A stretch of 17,884 bases of DNA from Larix sibirica (Eukaryota > Streptophyta > Pinopsida > Pinales > Pinaceae): positions 8,687 to 26,570 of the forward strand of contig NWUY0300060415.1 in NCBI GenBank assembly GCA_004151065.3, written 5' to 3'. Positions 8,162 through 17,804 of this stretch are shown here, piece after piece. The translations under genes were made by a program, and so were the position numbers. Each line of letters starts with the position of its first letter. Positions within the stretch are counted from its first letter, which is position 1. A model generated the notes under the pieces. That model searched no databases and was not told where the DNA came from. It saw nothing but the letters and a program-made list of their open reading frames with translations.

Positions 8162-9231
8162 CTACCATCGCAGGTACTCATCAATCATCAATCATGAGGG
8201 TGTCATCATATATGAAACAGAACTAAAATATACTCTAGTATTGCTCCATTCTGGAGCAATTACGACTTAGGCTCCATTCTTGATGTGGTATACCCCACAA
8301 TAATGGCATAAGTTTCACATGAGTGAGGTAAGGATAATTTTGATGGAATAAATACCTCAAACTTATCAACTAAGCATATCGATAGAAGTCTGTAGTGAAG
8401 CCCCCTCCGGGGCATGTTTCTTGAGACAACTGCACTAAAAGGAATAAAAAAATTTGCACAAAATATGATATCAAATTATTTTTAGTGGCGTTCCAAACCA
8501 TTACCTAATTAATAGTTCATGTGTTTCTAGAGGCTTTTCTTTAAGAGGCAAAGTTGCACAAAAGGAAACACACCTATCTAGAAAGGGGCATTACATCTTT
8601 AAAAGTTGTTACGGAGTCATCAAGTGTATCATTTCAGTGGATTTCTAAATGTGATTGAGTTTTATAGAAGATCATTTTTTACTGGATTGTTATCCTAGAG
8701 ACATTTCTTTAACAAGCAAGTTTGCACAGTCAGCCCTCAAGAAGGTGGGAAATGAGGGGTGAAGGTGTACATGTGTGTGCTTTTCTGTGCAAGGTTATTC
8801 ATGAAGTTGTGAGGTTCTTGAAGTTTGACCTCACTAGTTTCATCCTCTCAGCAACACCAATATGAATAAACTTCTTGACTATCCCTCTATACTTTTGGGT
8901 TGTTGAGTCAGTGACGTTGTAGAAGTTATAAAGACTCTAGGAATATATTTATGTATCACATTAGTATTGACAGTAAAGGTTCATAATCATAATATCTGCA
9001 CCTGCACCTGTGAGGAATAGGATTTGGATAGAGGGATACACGAAGCAATAAAATTGGAATTAGGATATGTAAATTAGAAATAAATCCTAGATTATGACAA
9101 TGCTGCTTTTTGATGTAGAGCATGTCATGAATGTGAGAATGTGGAATTTTCCTACCAAATATGATATTCTAACAAGTGCTTGGAAAAGGTGACAACATCT
9201 CTACTCATAAAGACCAAACTTATGATGCTCC
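8162..9231. other. Stretch without recognisable gene; two hairpins
   Basis: Frames are broken throughout. A perfect 9-bp inverted repeat, attgctcca (8240-8248) with tggagcaat (8252-8260), has a 3-base loop. A GC hairpin, gcccc (8400-8404) with ggggc (8409-8413), has a 4-base loop. No poly-T tract or gene context gives either a terminator role. Nothing else is recognised. Confidence 0.5.
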
Positions 9232-9634
9232 TAAAAAATTGAGGAAGAGATTATTATTGAGCTCCTCTGGAGAGGTCAATGGCAAAGAGTATTAGGGGAA
9301 GAACGTTTGAAAGACTGCAAAATGGTAAAATGGACGGCTCAAGCAAGGTAAATGATTTGATGGACTTGGGTTAACAAAGAGGTAGTAACTCCTCCACTAA
9401 TGTTGACTCCCCTAATAAGAGCAGGGGAGAAACCTATTGGTCCCTCTCCTAAAACACTAGTAACAAAGTAGGAAAATACACAAAAAAGAGATGATTGGTG
9501 AAAGGTTGTTCAAAATATGTGTAATTCAGAAATGAGTGACAAGGGAAGGAGATTAACAATGAACTCAATAGGCTCAACAGGGTTTGGTAATTTACTAATT
9601 AAAAGTGAATCCCTAACCCACCCTAAGGGGTAAA
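9232..9634 (+). other. Possible decayed coding patch
   Basis: Two plus-strand frames have few stops here. One reads EEEIIIELLWRGQWQRVLG and continues through four scattered stops to about 9634. The other has an ATG at 9279 (MAKSIRGRTFERLQNGK) and a TAA at 9372, then further open segments rich in Ser, Asn and Lys. Only one could have been coding. The second resembles the low-complexity region of plant retroelement gag or LINE ORF1 proteins, but no zinc knuckle or other diagnostic motif was found. Confidence 0.2.
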
Positions 9635-9841
9635 CTACATACCTCATATCCCTTTTTTCCCAATTTTACTAGAAAAATATAACTTCCTCATCGAGAAAAA
9701 TGTAACCAGTTCACTCAAGCTAAAAAAAATAGTTTTCAGATTGCTACTAAATACACTTGAAATTGGTTAAATAACAAGGAGTGGCTCCATGCGCAGTTAG
9801 GTGGGTTCCTACAGAGGTTCATTCCCCTTAGGTCTTCTTTC
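9635..9841. other. Spacer next to the small minus-strand ORF
   Basis: No gene is recognised. A minus-strand frame overlapping this stretch (9736-10002) has an unconvincing composition and overlaps the better candidate at 9842-10033. Confidence 0.4.
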
Positions 9842-10033
9842 TCATGCAGATCTAGCAGCAGGCCATGGGATGCAACAGGCCACCTCAATGAAGCCAAGAG
9901 CATCACAAATAGCCATCTCCTCCTCGCTTGAGAATGATAAGTTCCCAAGGATTGACACGGCATTTTGATGGAGAAATGCCATGAGAAACAAAATGATAAC
10001 AAATAGAACCTGCTTTACATGGTGATAAGACAT
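9842..10033 (-). CDS. Small ORF, 63 aa, secreted-protein-like, uncertain
   Basis: No family is recognised. The N-terminus (MSYHHVKQVLFVIILFLMAF) has a basic residue followed by a long hydrophobic core and a polar turn near residue 22, like a signal peptide or single membrane anchor. The remainder, about 35 residues, is acidic at SSEEE and has three cysteines (ICDALGFIEVACC). An in-frame stop lies shortly before the ATG. GC content is higher here than in the surroundings. Overlapping minus-strand frames at 9736-10002 and 10015-10215 are open too, so the region could be a fragmented gene with frameshifts or simply stop-poor DNA. The length is close to what chance gives. Confidence 0.2.
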   Translation of the reverse strand: MSYHHVKQVLFVIILFLMAFLHQNAVSILGNLSFSSEEEMAICDALGFIEVACCIPWPAARSA

Positions 10034-10501
10034 CGATTAATGGGTGGGCCCAAACCCAGATGATCATGACCTTCCTCCGGATTGGATTTGTCGTTGCTGC
10101 TTAGTCTCAATGAATCTTTATCGTGACCCACTAACCATTGGATTTGGTTTCTTCTCTCCATTCTCCGGCCTTTGACCATATCACTACTTTTATTTTGGAC
10201 CTGTAAATCCCCCAAGGCTCAGAGATTTCATATTTTTTGATAGTCCTACACGAGTTTGCTAGTTGTTAGGTTTTGCTTGTGGCAATTGCTTTTGCAGCCC
10301 ACTTCTTTTATTTAATATGCATGTACATATTGTTATTAACAGATTTTAAAGGAAGCAATTATTTAAAAAAACAGTAGTTATAAGACTCAATCCAGGGATA
10401 TTAACAGCTTTCTCACTCTATTAATAACACTAAATTGCATAACACAGTATTTAATTTGCCACCAAACAAACTAATCGACATCACAAGAATCAAGTTGTTC
10501 A
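10034..10501. other. Spacer with moderate GC grading into AT-rich DNA
   Basis: A minus-strand open frame at 10015-10215 is hydrophilic and has no recognisable motif. Beyond 10250 the sequence is AT-rich with no feature seen. Confidence 0.4.
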
Positions 10502-10577
10502 TGTTGCCAATAAAAATAATCAGCGCATCTTATTCAAGTTGTTGCCAATAAAAATAATCGGTGCATCTTGCTCAATG
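10502..10577. repeat. 38-bp tandem repeat, two copies
   Basis: Units at 10502-10539 and 10540-10577 both begin tgttgccaataaaaataatc and differ at a few transitions (cagcgcatcttat versus cggtgcatcttgc). Confidence 0.9.
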
Positions 10578-11507
10578 ATTACCAAAGAAGTTGATAAAAA
10601 GCGACAAGCACATGAAATAAAGATGTTTACAGAGAAAAAGAAACCATGAGACTATCATAATCATATAAAAGATAAAAATGACCCACAATTACATTTTTTA
10701 AACAAAATTCTTGCCATGGATAAATTCCTTGGTGCATGTCATGTTTGGTTGACTTTTGACCCTTACCATAGTAACATCAACAGCTCAACATATGAGACAA
10801 TATTAACCATGATTAGACAAGATCCAACTTCTTACCAATCAAAATGATCACTATTGCTAAACAATTACAATTATTGAAGTATTTAACCAGAATGTCACTA
10901 GCACATTAAACACGTGTGTGTCATGAAATGAAACACATTGAACTATTTCAATCTATTTAATTGACAAAAAGGCTTGAGGATTACATTCCAAAAAACATTC
11001 TGGCAACCGTTCCATTTCATTAAAGTAGGGTACCGTTAGCTGTGAAGATTGAAATGGGTAGAAGCATTTCAAATAAATCAAATGAGCTTTTGGTGTAGAA
11101 GGTACAACTGTAAAAGTAATAAAACAAATAGTCCGATGGAAAAATTGTCAATCATGCTTAACTTTTTATTGCTCAAACTCACTTTATCGACCGTCCTTAC
11201 ACCTTCATAACCGAGTGTGTGGAAGCATGTCCTTTAATAGGGTGGCATGCATAAAGCGAGTTAGTTTCCTAACCACTATTACATTAAACAATCATAATCA
11301 AGTGCAAGATCAAAATTTTAAAGCCATAAGGGAAGAGATACATGGTCACATTTGAGTTCTCGTGATTGCAAACACTCTGGAAAATTTAGCCTAGGCCAAA
11401 GGCTGTTTGTGTCATGTTGTCTTTTGTTTGTAAAAGATTGTTTGTTGTGCCTTACATTTAAGGTGTTAGCTGCTAGGTAACTTGTTTTGCATGCACTAGT
11501 CCAAAAA
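10578..11507. other. AT-rich stretch without recognisable gene
   Basis: All frames are interrupted. A minus-strand open frame at 11318-11581 has a random-looking composition and runs into the following repeat. No RNA gene or mobile element was recognised. Confidence 0.5.
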
Positions 11508-11750
11508 TATGCATAGGAGGAGATGAAGGTGGAAAAAGAAACCAAAGTAATAAAAAAATTACAAGAAACATGATAAATCAATAGAAAATAAAAAATTATA
11601 CATGGGAGAAGATGAAAGTAGAAAAAGAAACCAAAGTAATAAAAAAATTACAAGAAACATGATAAATAAGTAGAAAATAAAAAAAAATCCTAAGTAATAA
11701 AACAAATTACATGAAACATGATAAAATAGGTAGAAAAGGAAAAAAATCCT
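11508..11750. repeat. 89-bp tandem repeat, two copies plus a truncated third
   Basis: Unit 1 starts at 11508 and unit 2 at 11597. They share long identical blocks such as gaaaaagaaaccaaagtaat and acaagaaacatgataaat. A third unit from 11689 lacks the first 30 or so bases and is more diverged. The unit is strongly A-rich on the plus strand; the hydrophobic minus-strand open frame across it (11559-11783) is a consequence of that bias. Confidence 0.9.
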
Positions 11751-12744
11751 GACAGTCAACACAAACAGAATGTGCAAGTTCATTTTTATTGTATCTGTTC
11801 CTACCGTTATGAAAGTCCATTTGTACAGAAATGTCTTATAAGATGTTTTTAACTTATGTTAGCATCAAGATTAATATTCTCTGGAAGAGGGGAAGAATTT
11901 AAACCAACAATCTTGAGAAGGAAAAAGTAAACATGCACAATGAGAACATCCTGGACATGTTACAATGGAAATTGAAAGATATTTTCATTGTTTGAATTAT
12001 AATAATTCATCTAGTCTATTGCAAGACGAAGAACACTAATTTTTTAATAAAATCAAAGACTAAAAGTGCTACACAACTTTTTACGAGCCTCTGATCTTAT
12101 TTTACCAGCCAACACTATTCTGTGAATGGCCCAACATTTACGATTGGGCAGGTCTAGATGTCATCTTCTATGCTTGTTTCTTGTTAAAGAGTTTTAATTT
12201 TAGTTTTCCTTTATGGTTTGCAATACTGCAAGAGAGATTCTAAAAGCATCGTGAAAGAGCTTGATACTACCACACCCATGTCATTCATAGAGTTTTTCCT
12301 TCCTCGATCACACATTATTTTTGGCCTACACTACATTAGATAGAATGAAACCTGACATTATCTATAAAATTTAGAGATAATGACCGCAACAACTAATTGT
12401 CCAACAAAGAAGATAGACGTCCAAGATTGATTTTTTATGTCAGCATAAAGGTGGTCACTCTATCTTTTGAAAACATAAGTTTCGGTCTTCTTTTCCACAG
12501 TAACATGGAGGTTTTATACCATAATAGGTGGCGGTTGGGACACACAAGATAGAGATACCAAAAAAGAATTTTTTAGGAATCCATATGCTAAAGTCCATAG
12601 ATATAGATACATATTTTCCAAAAAAACACTATGAGGTTAGTCCAATCCCTCAAACTTGAGAGTATGCAGGTACACTACTTAAAAACCCAGACCAGTGACA
12701 ATACTATATGACAAAACATACTTAAAAAATTGAAAAAAATAAGA
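11751..12744. other. AT-rich stretch without recognisable gene
   Basis: No ORF, RNA gene or repeat is recognised in this roughly 1-kb stretch. Confidence 0.5.
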
Positions 12745-13197
12745 TTAATGCCTATTAAGGGATTTAGAAACCGAATGCACCTGAATCACCAGGTCTCCAG
12801 TGTTGATGGCCATAGGGCCAAAATCAGTGATAACATCTAAGGTGGAATTTACAACACTGTCATACACCAGGTCTATGGTATTTCCATTTAAGTCCACAGG
12901 AAACAAAGCAGAGCTTTCCAACATGCATTGAGAGGTGGAGTGTAAGGAACTGTCACCAAAGTCCAGGGAGGGGGAGAGATGGGCCTACAATGGGAGGTTC
13001 GTACATGCAGCTATGTGCCCAACCAAAGTTTCTGATGAGGCAAGGGTGGATGCCATTCCTTGTTGTTTCCCTTTGAGTCTAGTCAGGGAGGCAGGAGTCT
13101 CAGACTCCCAGTCGTGCAAGCTGAGCAATTGGCTTCCCATTTCTAGGGTTAAATTGTCCCTTAACCTGTTGTTCCCTGTGTTCTCCTCAAATCTATC
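12745..13197 (-). pseudogene. Minus-strand ORF with one internal stop, unidentified
   Basis: The frame opens after a TAA at 13198-13200 and runs 151 codons to a TAA at 12745, interrupted only by a TAG at 12985-12987. The first methionine is at 13140 (MGSQLLSLHDWESETP). The part after the stop (from AHLSPSLDFGDSS to HSVSKSLNRH) has mixed, protein-like composition including LFPVDLNGNTIDLVYDSVV. Before the TAA at 13198 the same frame stays open for about 29 more codons. GC content is well above the flanks. No zinc knuckle, protease or other domain is recognised. A single nonsense change in a long frame suggests a recently inactivated gene or the N-terminal part of a retroelement ORF (LINE ORF1 or gag). 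Alternatively, the TAG could fall at the end of an intron (cattgtag before the second part). An overlapping plus-strand frame at 12935-13309 is its antisense shadow. Confidence 0.4.
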
Positions 13198-13326
13198 TTA
13201 CCGTCTCGCCCATAGGATTGCAGAGCAAAACTTCAAGACCGAAATGCAAGGTTTAAAGCCCACACAAAAGCTCCACGAACAAAAGCTTCAACATTATGCT
13301 AGAAGATAGGATAACTGTCTATTCGA

Positions 13327-13386
13327 GGAACTGCCAGACATAAGGCGTGTAGAAGTGGAGTTGCCAGAGAGAAGGCGTGTAGCGTA
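13327..13386. repeat. 30-bp tandem repeat, two copies
   Basis: Units at 13327-13356 and 13357-13386 share tgccaga and gaaggcgtgtag-type strings. The repeat lies just before the candidate LTR start. Confidence 0.75.
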
Positions 13387-13388
13387 GA

Positions 13389-13708
13389 TGTCGGGACATC
13401 CAATATCCAGACCGAACATGTGGCAAGGTAATGTAACGCTAACTCATTGAATGCATAGACGAGGAATCCTGCTACAGGAGCATGGATTGTCTTTCCCATA
13501 AAAGAACGCCTTCAGCGTAAATATAGATCGAGGAAGAGGAGAAGGGCTATTTTAGATTATCTCTCGAGTGCATGATATTTATGATATTTTGACTAGCCTT
13601 TGATATGAACCTTTCAATTGTAATATAATAGATCCAACTGAGGCCATAGGGACTTCATTTTGATTGTAATACAATATTGTAATTCATTCAATATTAATAG
13701 AAAGGACA
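13389..13708 (+). mobile_element. Candidate LTR (TG...CA) next to a primer-binding-site-like string
   Basis: The left end reads tgtcgggaca, typical of plant LTR starts. The right end is ggaca at 13708, followed after 4 bases by tggtgtcatatgag (13713-13726), which resembles the initiator-methionine tRNA binding site TGGTATCAGAGC at seven of the first eight bases. The 3' portion (gattgtaat, aatattgtaattcattcaa) looks like an R-U5 polyadenylation region. No gag or pol ORF follows. Only the last 59 bases belong to the large direct repeat, so a partner LTR for the rest was not found. This is a weak to moderate call. Confidence 0.35.
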
Positions 13709-14247
13709 TTATTGGTGTCATATGAGTTTTTGTGTGTTTGTGGATGTCTATTGTTGTTTCTATTTTTTTCTCTTTGATCCAAGATCCATTGAGGTGGTTC
13801 TCTATGTATCATAAAACAATTCTTCAATTATGTAAGGAATATGGTGTTGTACTGTAAAAGTTGGCTTAGTTTAAAAAATGTAATCTTTGGAATAGTTATA
13901 CAAGTTGGAATGAGAAGATTTCATTCTCATTTTCTTCGGTACCAAAGGTAGCTTCAACAAGATTCTCTTAAAATGTAGTATAACAGATTAAACATAGTTT
14001 TATGTATCAAGATATTAGACATTGGCATTCCATCTTCCTCCATTAACAAGGTACATGGCCAACACTATATCACCCTCATGTGAGTATTGTATTGAGTGGT
14101 AGTTTTTGATACCTGTAACACATAAGCTATTTAAACAATTAGAATTTATTCATTTGTATTTTGTTATTGAGGTATTGTGATCACGATACACTCTTATCAA
14201 ACACACTCAAAAGAATGTGTAATCTCGAATGAGATTTTCACGCTACG

Positions 14248-14264
14248 AAAAGGGGGAATTTTGG
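14248..14264 (+). other. Polypurine-tract-like string before TGG
   Basis: The string aaaagggggaatttt followed by ggatgatg resembles the polypurine tract and LTR start of copia elements. The block around it is identical in the second copy (16677-16692), about 44 bases without a difference, and stands out in otherwise diverged repeats. Confidence 0.3.
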
Positions 14265-14404
14265 ATGATGTTATAGAACGTCAAATAAAAAGAATAATAA
14301 TACTTAAATACCTTAAATATTTTGTAAAGAGTAACTTATTACTCCTCCATCCATCCAACAAGTTTTTATGAAATTTATATTTCTATGTTTTTCAGTAAAA
14401 TGTC

Positions 14405-14711
14405 ATTACCACCATAACAAGTTTATCAGTATTTATATACATTAATTTGATCATTTTCTCATAAGATGATCATAAGTATTTATCATAGTTATACGCCATT
14501 ATTGTAACATTAATAACACAATTAACAAGTAAATAATTTTGAAGAACCAAGTAATATTACCACCATAACAAGTCTATGAATGTTTATATACACTAATTTG
14601 AGCATTTCCTCATGATATGATCTTAATTATTTATCATAATTATAAACCATTATTGTATTCAAACACATTAAGAGCACAATCAACAAATAAATAATTTTGA
14701 AGAATAAAGTA
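14405..14711. repeat. About 150-bp tandem duplication nested in copy 1
   Basis: Unit a (14405-14555) and unit b (14556-about 14711) both start attaccaccataacaag and share tttatcat, aattat and aataattttgaagaa. They differ more from each other than each does from its counterpart in the second large copy, so this duplication predates the large one. Confidence 0.85.
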
Positions 14712-15081
14712 TTATAATCACACCACGCCAAGGACGCCAAGAGAAGCATATCAAAAGTATTTATAATTTCTCGCTCTTTAGTAAACAATGTGAATGGGTT
14801 TAAGAACCACAATATTGCATGTGTTTTGTGGAGACTCCATGTTGGTACAGAAAAATGATGAATATAAATTTTAATACAAACCTCCTTCCCATAAAAAAAT
14901 CTAGGATGTCAATTTAATTTAAACTCTTTCAAAAGTATGTGTAATGCGAGGTTTTTGGGAAAGTGTGAGGATATTACAAATTCCTCACATCACATTAGTG
15001 GTTTGTGGTATTTATTGTTGTGTTTATAAAAAGAAAAATAAGAAATATGTAGGTATTGATTGCAATTGGATTATAAACCAA

Positions 15082-16071
15082 ATTTAATAAATTCGAGTTT
15101 TAATTGAATTTGAGTTAAAATTCATATTATGGAAACAATTAGTGTATATTTTAGGTAAGTGGCTCATTTAGATGATTGATGATGGAAAACATGTGCTCTG
15201 TGGTATTGATCCATTCTTAGGGGGGCATATTTCTATAAAATTTCCTCTCCTCTTTCAGATTCTCTAAAGTTGTTGGTAAGACTTATCTCTATCAAGTTTA
15301 CAAAGGTGGTGATCTTAATCAAAGGTGGATTAGTGCTTTGGAGTTAGGTTTGGTTGGGGATTTTAGGTTAAATTCATAAAATTTTCCCGCTAGGTCCACT
15401 CGGTCCATTAGGTTTCTTTTTCTCATCGGGCTCCATCTTTGGTTTTGAATTATGAAGGATGAGTACCAATTCTTCTGAAGCTTACTCTCTGATCAAGAAA
15501 TTGTGGCCGAAGAGGAAATCACGTCTGCTGGAGAAAGCACTTACCCTTTCAAATGAAACAATCGACTTCACATAATCAGAATTGGGCAGCTGACAGGGCT
15601 CTAATGATTCAAATGAATGGAACATTGAATTCAATCTTACATATACATAAATCAAGATAAACCATTAGTCGAAACATTAGAAACATTTCCCAAGGTTCAT
15701 CTTTGTAATGATTATGAGATATGCGCTTTAAATCAGCTCTGTCTATTATTTAACATTCTGTAAGCGCGCACATATACAAAAGTAACACTATGCGCTGCCG
15801 GAATGTACCAAAACAAAATATGTCATGTTAACCCATAATTATTTCTTTCTTTGGATTAAAAATCAATCCATAATGTTTTTTTTTGAATATAAAGGATGTT
15901 TAAAACCTCAAACATTGGGAGCCAAGCTAACACTAACAAAACTTAAAATGCAAAGTGAATTCAATCTTGAAATTAATTTTGAGCAACCAGACCAAGCAAA
16001 GTGAAATAAAGATTATAAAAATGTGGGTGTCATTTCAAAAAAAAGGAGGTTGACAGATCTAGGACTAACAT
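15082..16071. other. Unique segment between the two 1.43-kb repeats
   Basis: About 1 kb with no counterpart in the flanking repeats. It is less AT-rich than its flanks around 15380-15620 and includes a patch open on both strands (15459-15625). Its right end, aaaaaaaaggaggttgaca (16038-16056), resembles a polypurine tract abutting a TG terminus. No terminal repeats or target-site duplication were identified. Confidence 0.4.
15482..15625 (-). CDS. Short ORF or exon-like patch, 47 aa, uncertain
   Basis: The minus strand encodes 47 residues (MFHSFESLEPCQLPNSDYVK...) and stays open about 13 codons upstream of the ATG. Inside it, gaaagg followed by gtaagtgc is a near-consensus 5' splice site and tcattag lies upstream, so a roughly 60-base exon coding for PCQLPNSDYVKSIVSFER is conceivable. 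The plus strand over 15459-15575 is also open for 38 residues (MSTNSSEAYSLIKKLW...). Both cannot be coding, and no family is recognised. Local GC is higher than in the surroundings. Confidence 0.2.
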   Translation of the reverse strand: MFHSFESLEPCQLPNSDYVKSIVSFERVSAFSSRRDFLFGHNFLIRE

Positions 16072-17510
16072 GGACTTCATTTTGATTGTAATCAAATATT
16101 GTAATTCATTCAATATTAATAGAAAAGGACATTATTGGTGTCAAATGAGTTTCTGTGTGTTTGTGGGTGTCTACTATTGTCTCTGTTTGTGCACTTTGAT
16201 CTAAGACCCACTAAGGTGGGTTCTCTATGCATCATAAAACAATTCTTCAATTATGTAAAGAATATGGTGTTGTAATGTAAAAGTTGGTTTCGTTTAAAAA
16301 ATGTAATCTTTGGAATAGTTATACAAGTTGGAATGAGAATATTTTCATTCTCATTTTCTTTGGTACCTTATAAGGTAGTTGCAACAAGATTCTCTTAAAA
16401 TGTAGTATAATGGATTAAAGTATAGTTTTATATATCAAGATATTAGACATTGACATTCCATCTTCCTCCATTAACAAGGTACATGGCCAACACTAAATCA
16501 CCCTCATGTGAGTATTGTAGTGAGTGGTATTTTTTGATACCTCTAACACATAATCTATTTACAAAATTAGTATTTTATTCGTTTGGATTTTGTTATTGAG
16601 GTATTGTGATCACAATACAATCTTATCAAACACACTCAAAAGAATTTGTAATCTTGAATGAGATTTTCATGCTCTCAAAAGGGGGAATTTTGGATGATGT
16701 TATAGAACGTCAAATAAAAATAAAAATAATACTTAAATCCCTTAAATATTTTGTAAAAAGTAACTTCTTACTCCTCCATCCATCCAACAAGTTTTTAAGC
16801 AATCTATATTCCTATATTGTTCATTAAAATATCATTACCACCATAACAAGTTTATGGGTGTTTATATGGACTCATTTGATCATTTTCTCATAAGATGACC
16901 TTTATCATAGTTATAAACCATTATTGTAATACTAAGAACACAATTAAAAAATAAATAATTTTGAAGAACAAAGTAATATTATCACCATAACAAGTCTATG
17001 ATTGTTTATATACACTAATTTGAGCATTTCCTCATGAGATGATTTTAATCATTTATCATAATTATAAACCATCATTGTATTCAAACACATTAAGAACACA
17101 ATCAACAAATAAATAATTTTGAAGAACAAAGTATTATAACCACACCACACCAAGGAGCCAAGGGAAGCATATCAAAAGTATTTATAATTTATTTCTCTTT
17201 AATAAACAATGTGAATGGGGTTAAGAACCACAATAATGAAAGTGCTTTGCGGAGACTCCATGCTGGTGCAAAAAAATTATGAATTTACAAATATAACTTT
17301 TATTGCAAACCTCCTTCCCATAAAAAAGTATGGGATGTCAATTTAATTTAAACTCTTTCAAAAGTATGCTTAATGAGAGGTTTCTCAAAAAGTGTGAGTA
17401 TATTACAAATGCCTCACATCACATCAGTCATTCGTGGTATTTATTGTTGCATTTATAAAAAGAAAAATAATAAATATGTAGGTATTGATTGCAATTGGCT
17501 TATAAACCAA
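16072..17510. repeat. 1.43-kb direct repeat, copy 2
   Basis: This is the partner of 13650-15081. It starts ggacttcattttgattg directly after an unrelated junction and ends ttataaaccaa, after which the sequence becomes a tagtcatt-rich array. It includes tggtgtcaaatgag at 16136-16149 and the polypurine-like string at 16677. The frame at 16606-16827 parallels that of copy 1 and is not considered a gene. Confidence 0.9.
16834..17133. repeat. About 150-bp tandem duplication nested in copy 2
   Basis: Unit a (16834-16977) and unit b (16978-about 17133) correspond one-to-one with the nested units of copy 1, including the unit-specific phrases gatcattttctcataaga (a) and gagcatttcctcatga (b). Confidence 0.85.
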
Positions 17511-17560
17511 TAGTAGTAGAAAAAGTGAGATAAATGACTAAAAAAGCTACTAAAAATTGC

Positions 17561-17605
17561 ATATAAATGACTAAATTTAGTCACATGGCTAATAGTCATT
17601 TATAT
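17561..17605. repeat. 13-bp inverted repeat with an internal 16-bp palindrome
   Basis: The arms atataaatgacta (17561-17573) and tagtcatttatat (17593-17605) are perfect complements around a 19-base spacer. Overlapping them, tgactaaatttagtca (17568-17583) is a perfect palindrome. Another ataaatgacta lies upstream near 17530. A MITE end or decayed foldback element is possible; no target-site duplication was seen. Confidence 0.7.
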
Positions 17606-17626
17606 TGAACAGTTCAGTCATTTATT

Positions 17627-17702
17627 TAGTCATTGATTGTTGTTAACTGGCATTTTAGTAGTCATTGATTGTTGTTAATTGGTCATTTAATTAGTCATTG
17701 AT
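17627..17702. repeat. 32-33-bp tandem array, two full units and a partial
   Basis: Units starting agtcattgattgttgttaa at 17628 and 17660 are followed by a truncated agtcattgat at 17693. The core tagtcatt is shared with the adjacent inverted repeat. The single N at 17703 falls just after the array, where assembly is likely uncertain. Confidence 0.8.
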
Positions 17703-17721
17703 NAATGTGTTCAACGTTGCA

Positions 17722-17804
17722 TGCCAAGTGCTAGGCCGGGCTAGGTTATAGTAATGGCAAGTGTCTAGTTCGATTCCTAGATTTTATTGATTATATAAAA
17801 AAAA
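17722..17804 (+). mobile_element. tRNA-like SINE head (box A/box B) with short A-run
   Basis: Box A-like tgccaagtgctagg (17722-17735) and a consensus box B, gttcgattcc (17768-17777), are 46 bases apart, as in tRNAs. An 8-base A-run follows at 17797-17804. Arm pairing for a real tRNA is not evident, so a tRNA-derived SINE or decayed tRNA is preferred. It is on the opposite strand from the SINE-like units near 2200 and not obviously the same family. Confidence 0.4.

Larger units (their letters stand above)
13650..15081. repeat. 1.43-kb direct repeat, copy 1
   Basis: The copy runs from ggacttcattttgattg to ttataaaccaa and recurs in the same orientation at 16072-17510, with numerous substitutions and small indels; identity is roughly 90 percent by eye. 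It contains the primer-binding-site-like string (13713), an A4G5 polypurine stretch before a TGGATGATG string, and an internal duplication at 14405-14711. Short frames such as 14177-14371 are shared by both copies but carry many amino-acid changes and no domain, so they are probably not genes. The type of mobile element, if any, is not established. Confidence 0.9.

Noticed and set aside
81-11750. CRISPR-like array from the many short repeats
   Set aside because: The repeats are different families of two or three directly adjoining copies, without regular unique spacers or cas genes, in eukaryotic DNA.
11559-11783. Hydrophobic minus-strand frame resembling a membrane protein
   Set aside because: Direct consequence of the A-rich 89-bp tandem repeat.
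12935-13309. 124-aa plus-strand frame
   Set aside because: Antisense to the minus-strand frame at 12745-13197, which has more protein-like composition; neither has a family match, so the call is a preference, not proof.
14177-16827. Paired frames at 14177-14371 and 16606-16827 as a conserved small protein
   Set aside because: Similarity is explained by the 1.43-kb DNA repeat; many amino-acid changes, low complexity and no domain argue against selection.
13650-17510. The two 1.43-kb repeats as a normal 5'/3' LTR pair
   Set aside because: They lack TG...CA ends, have no primer-binding site after copy 1, no coding interior and no flanking target duplication.
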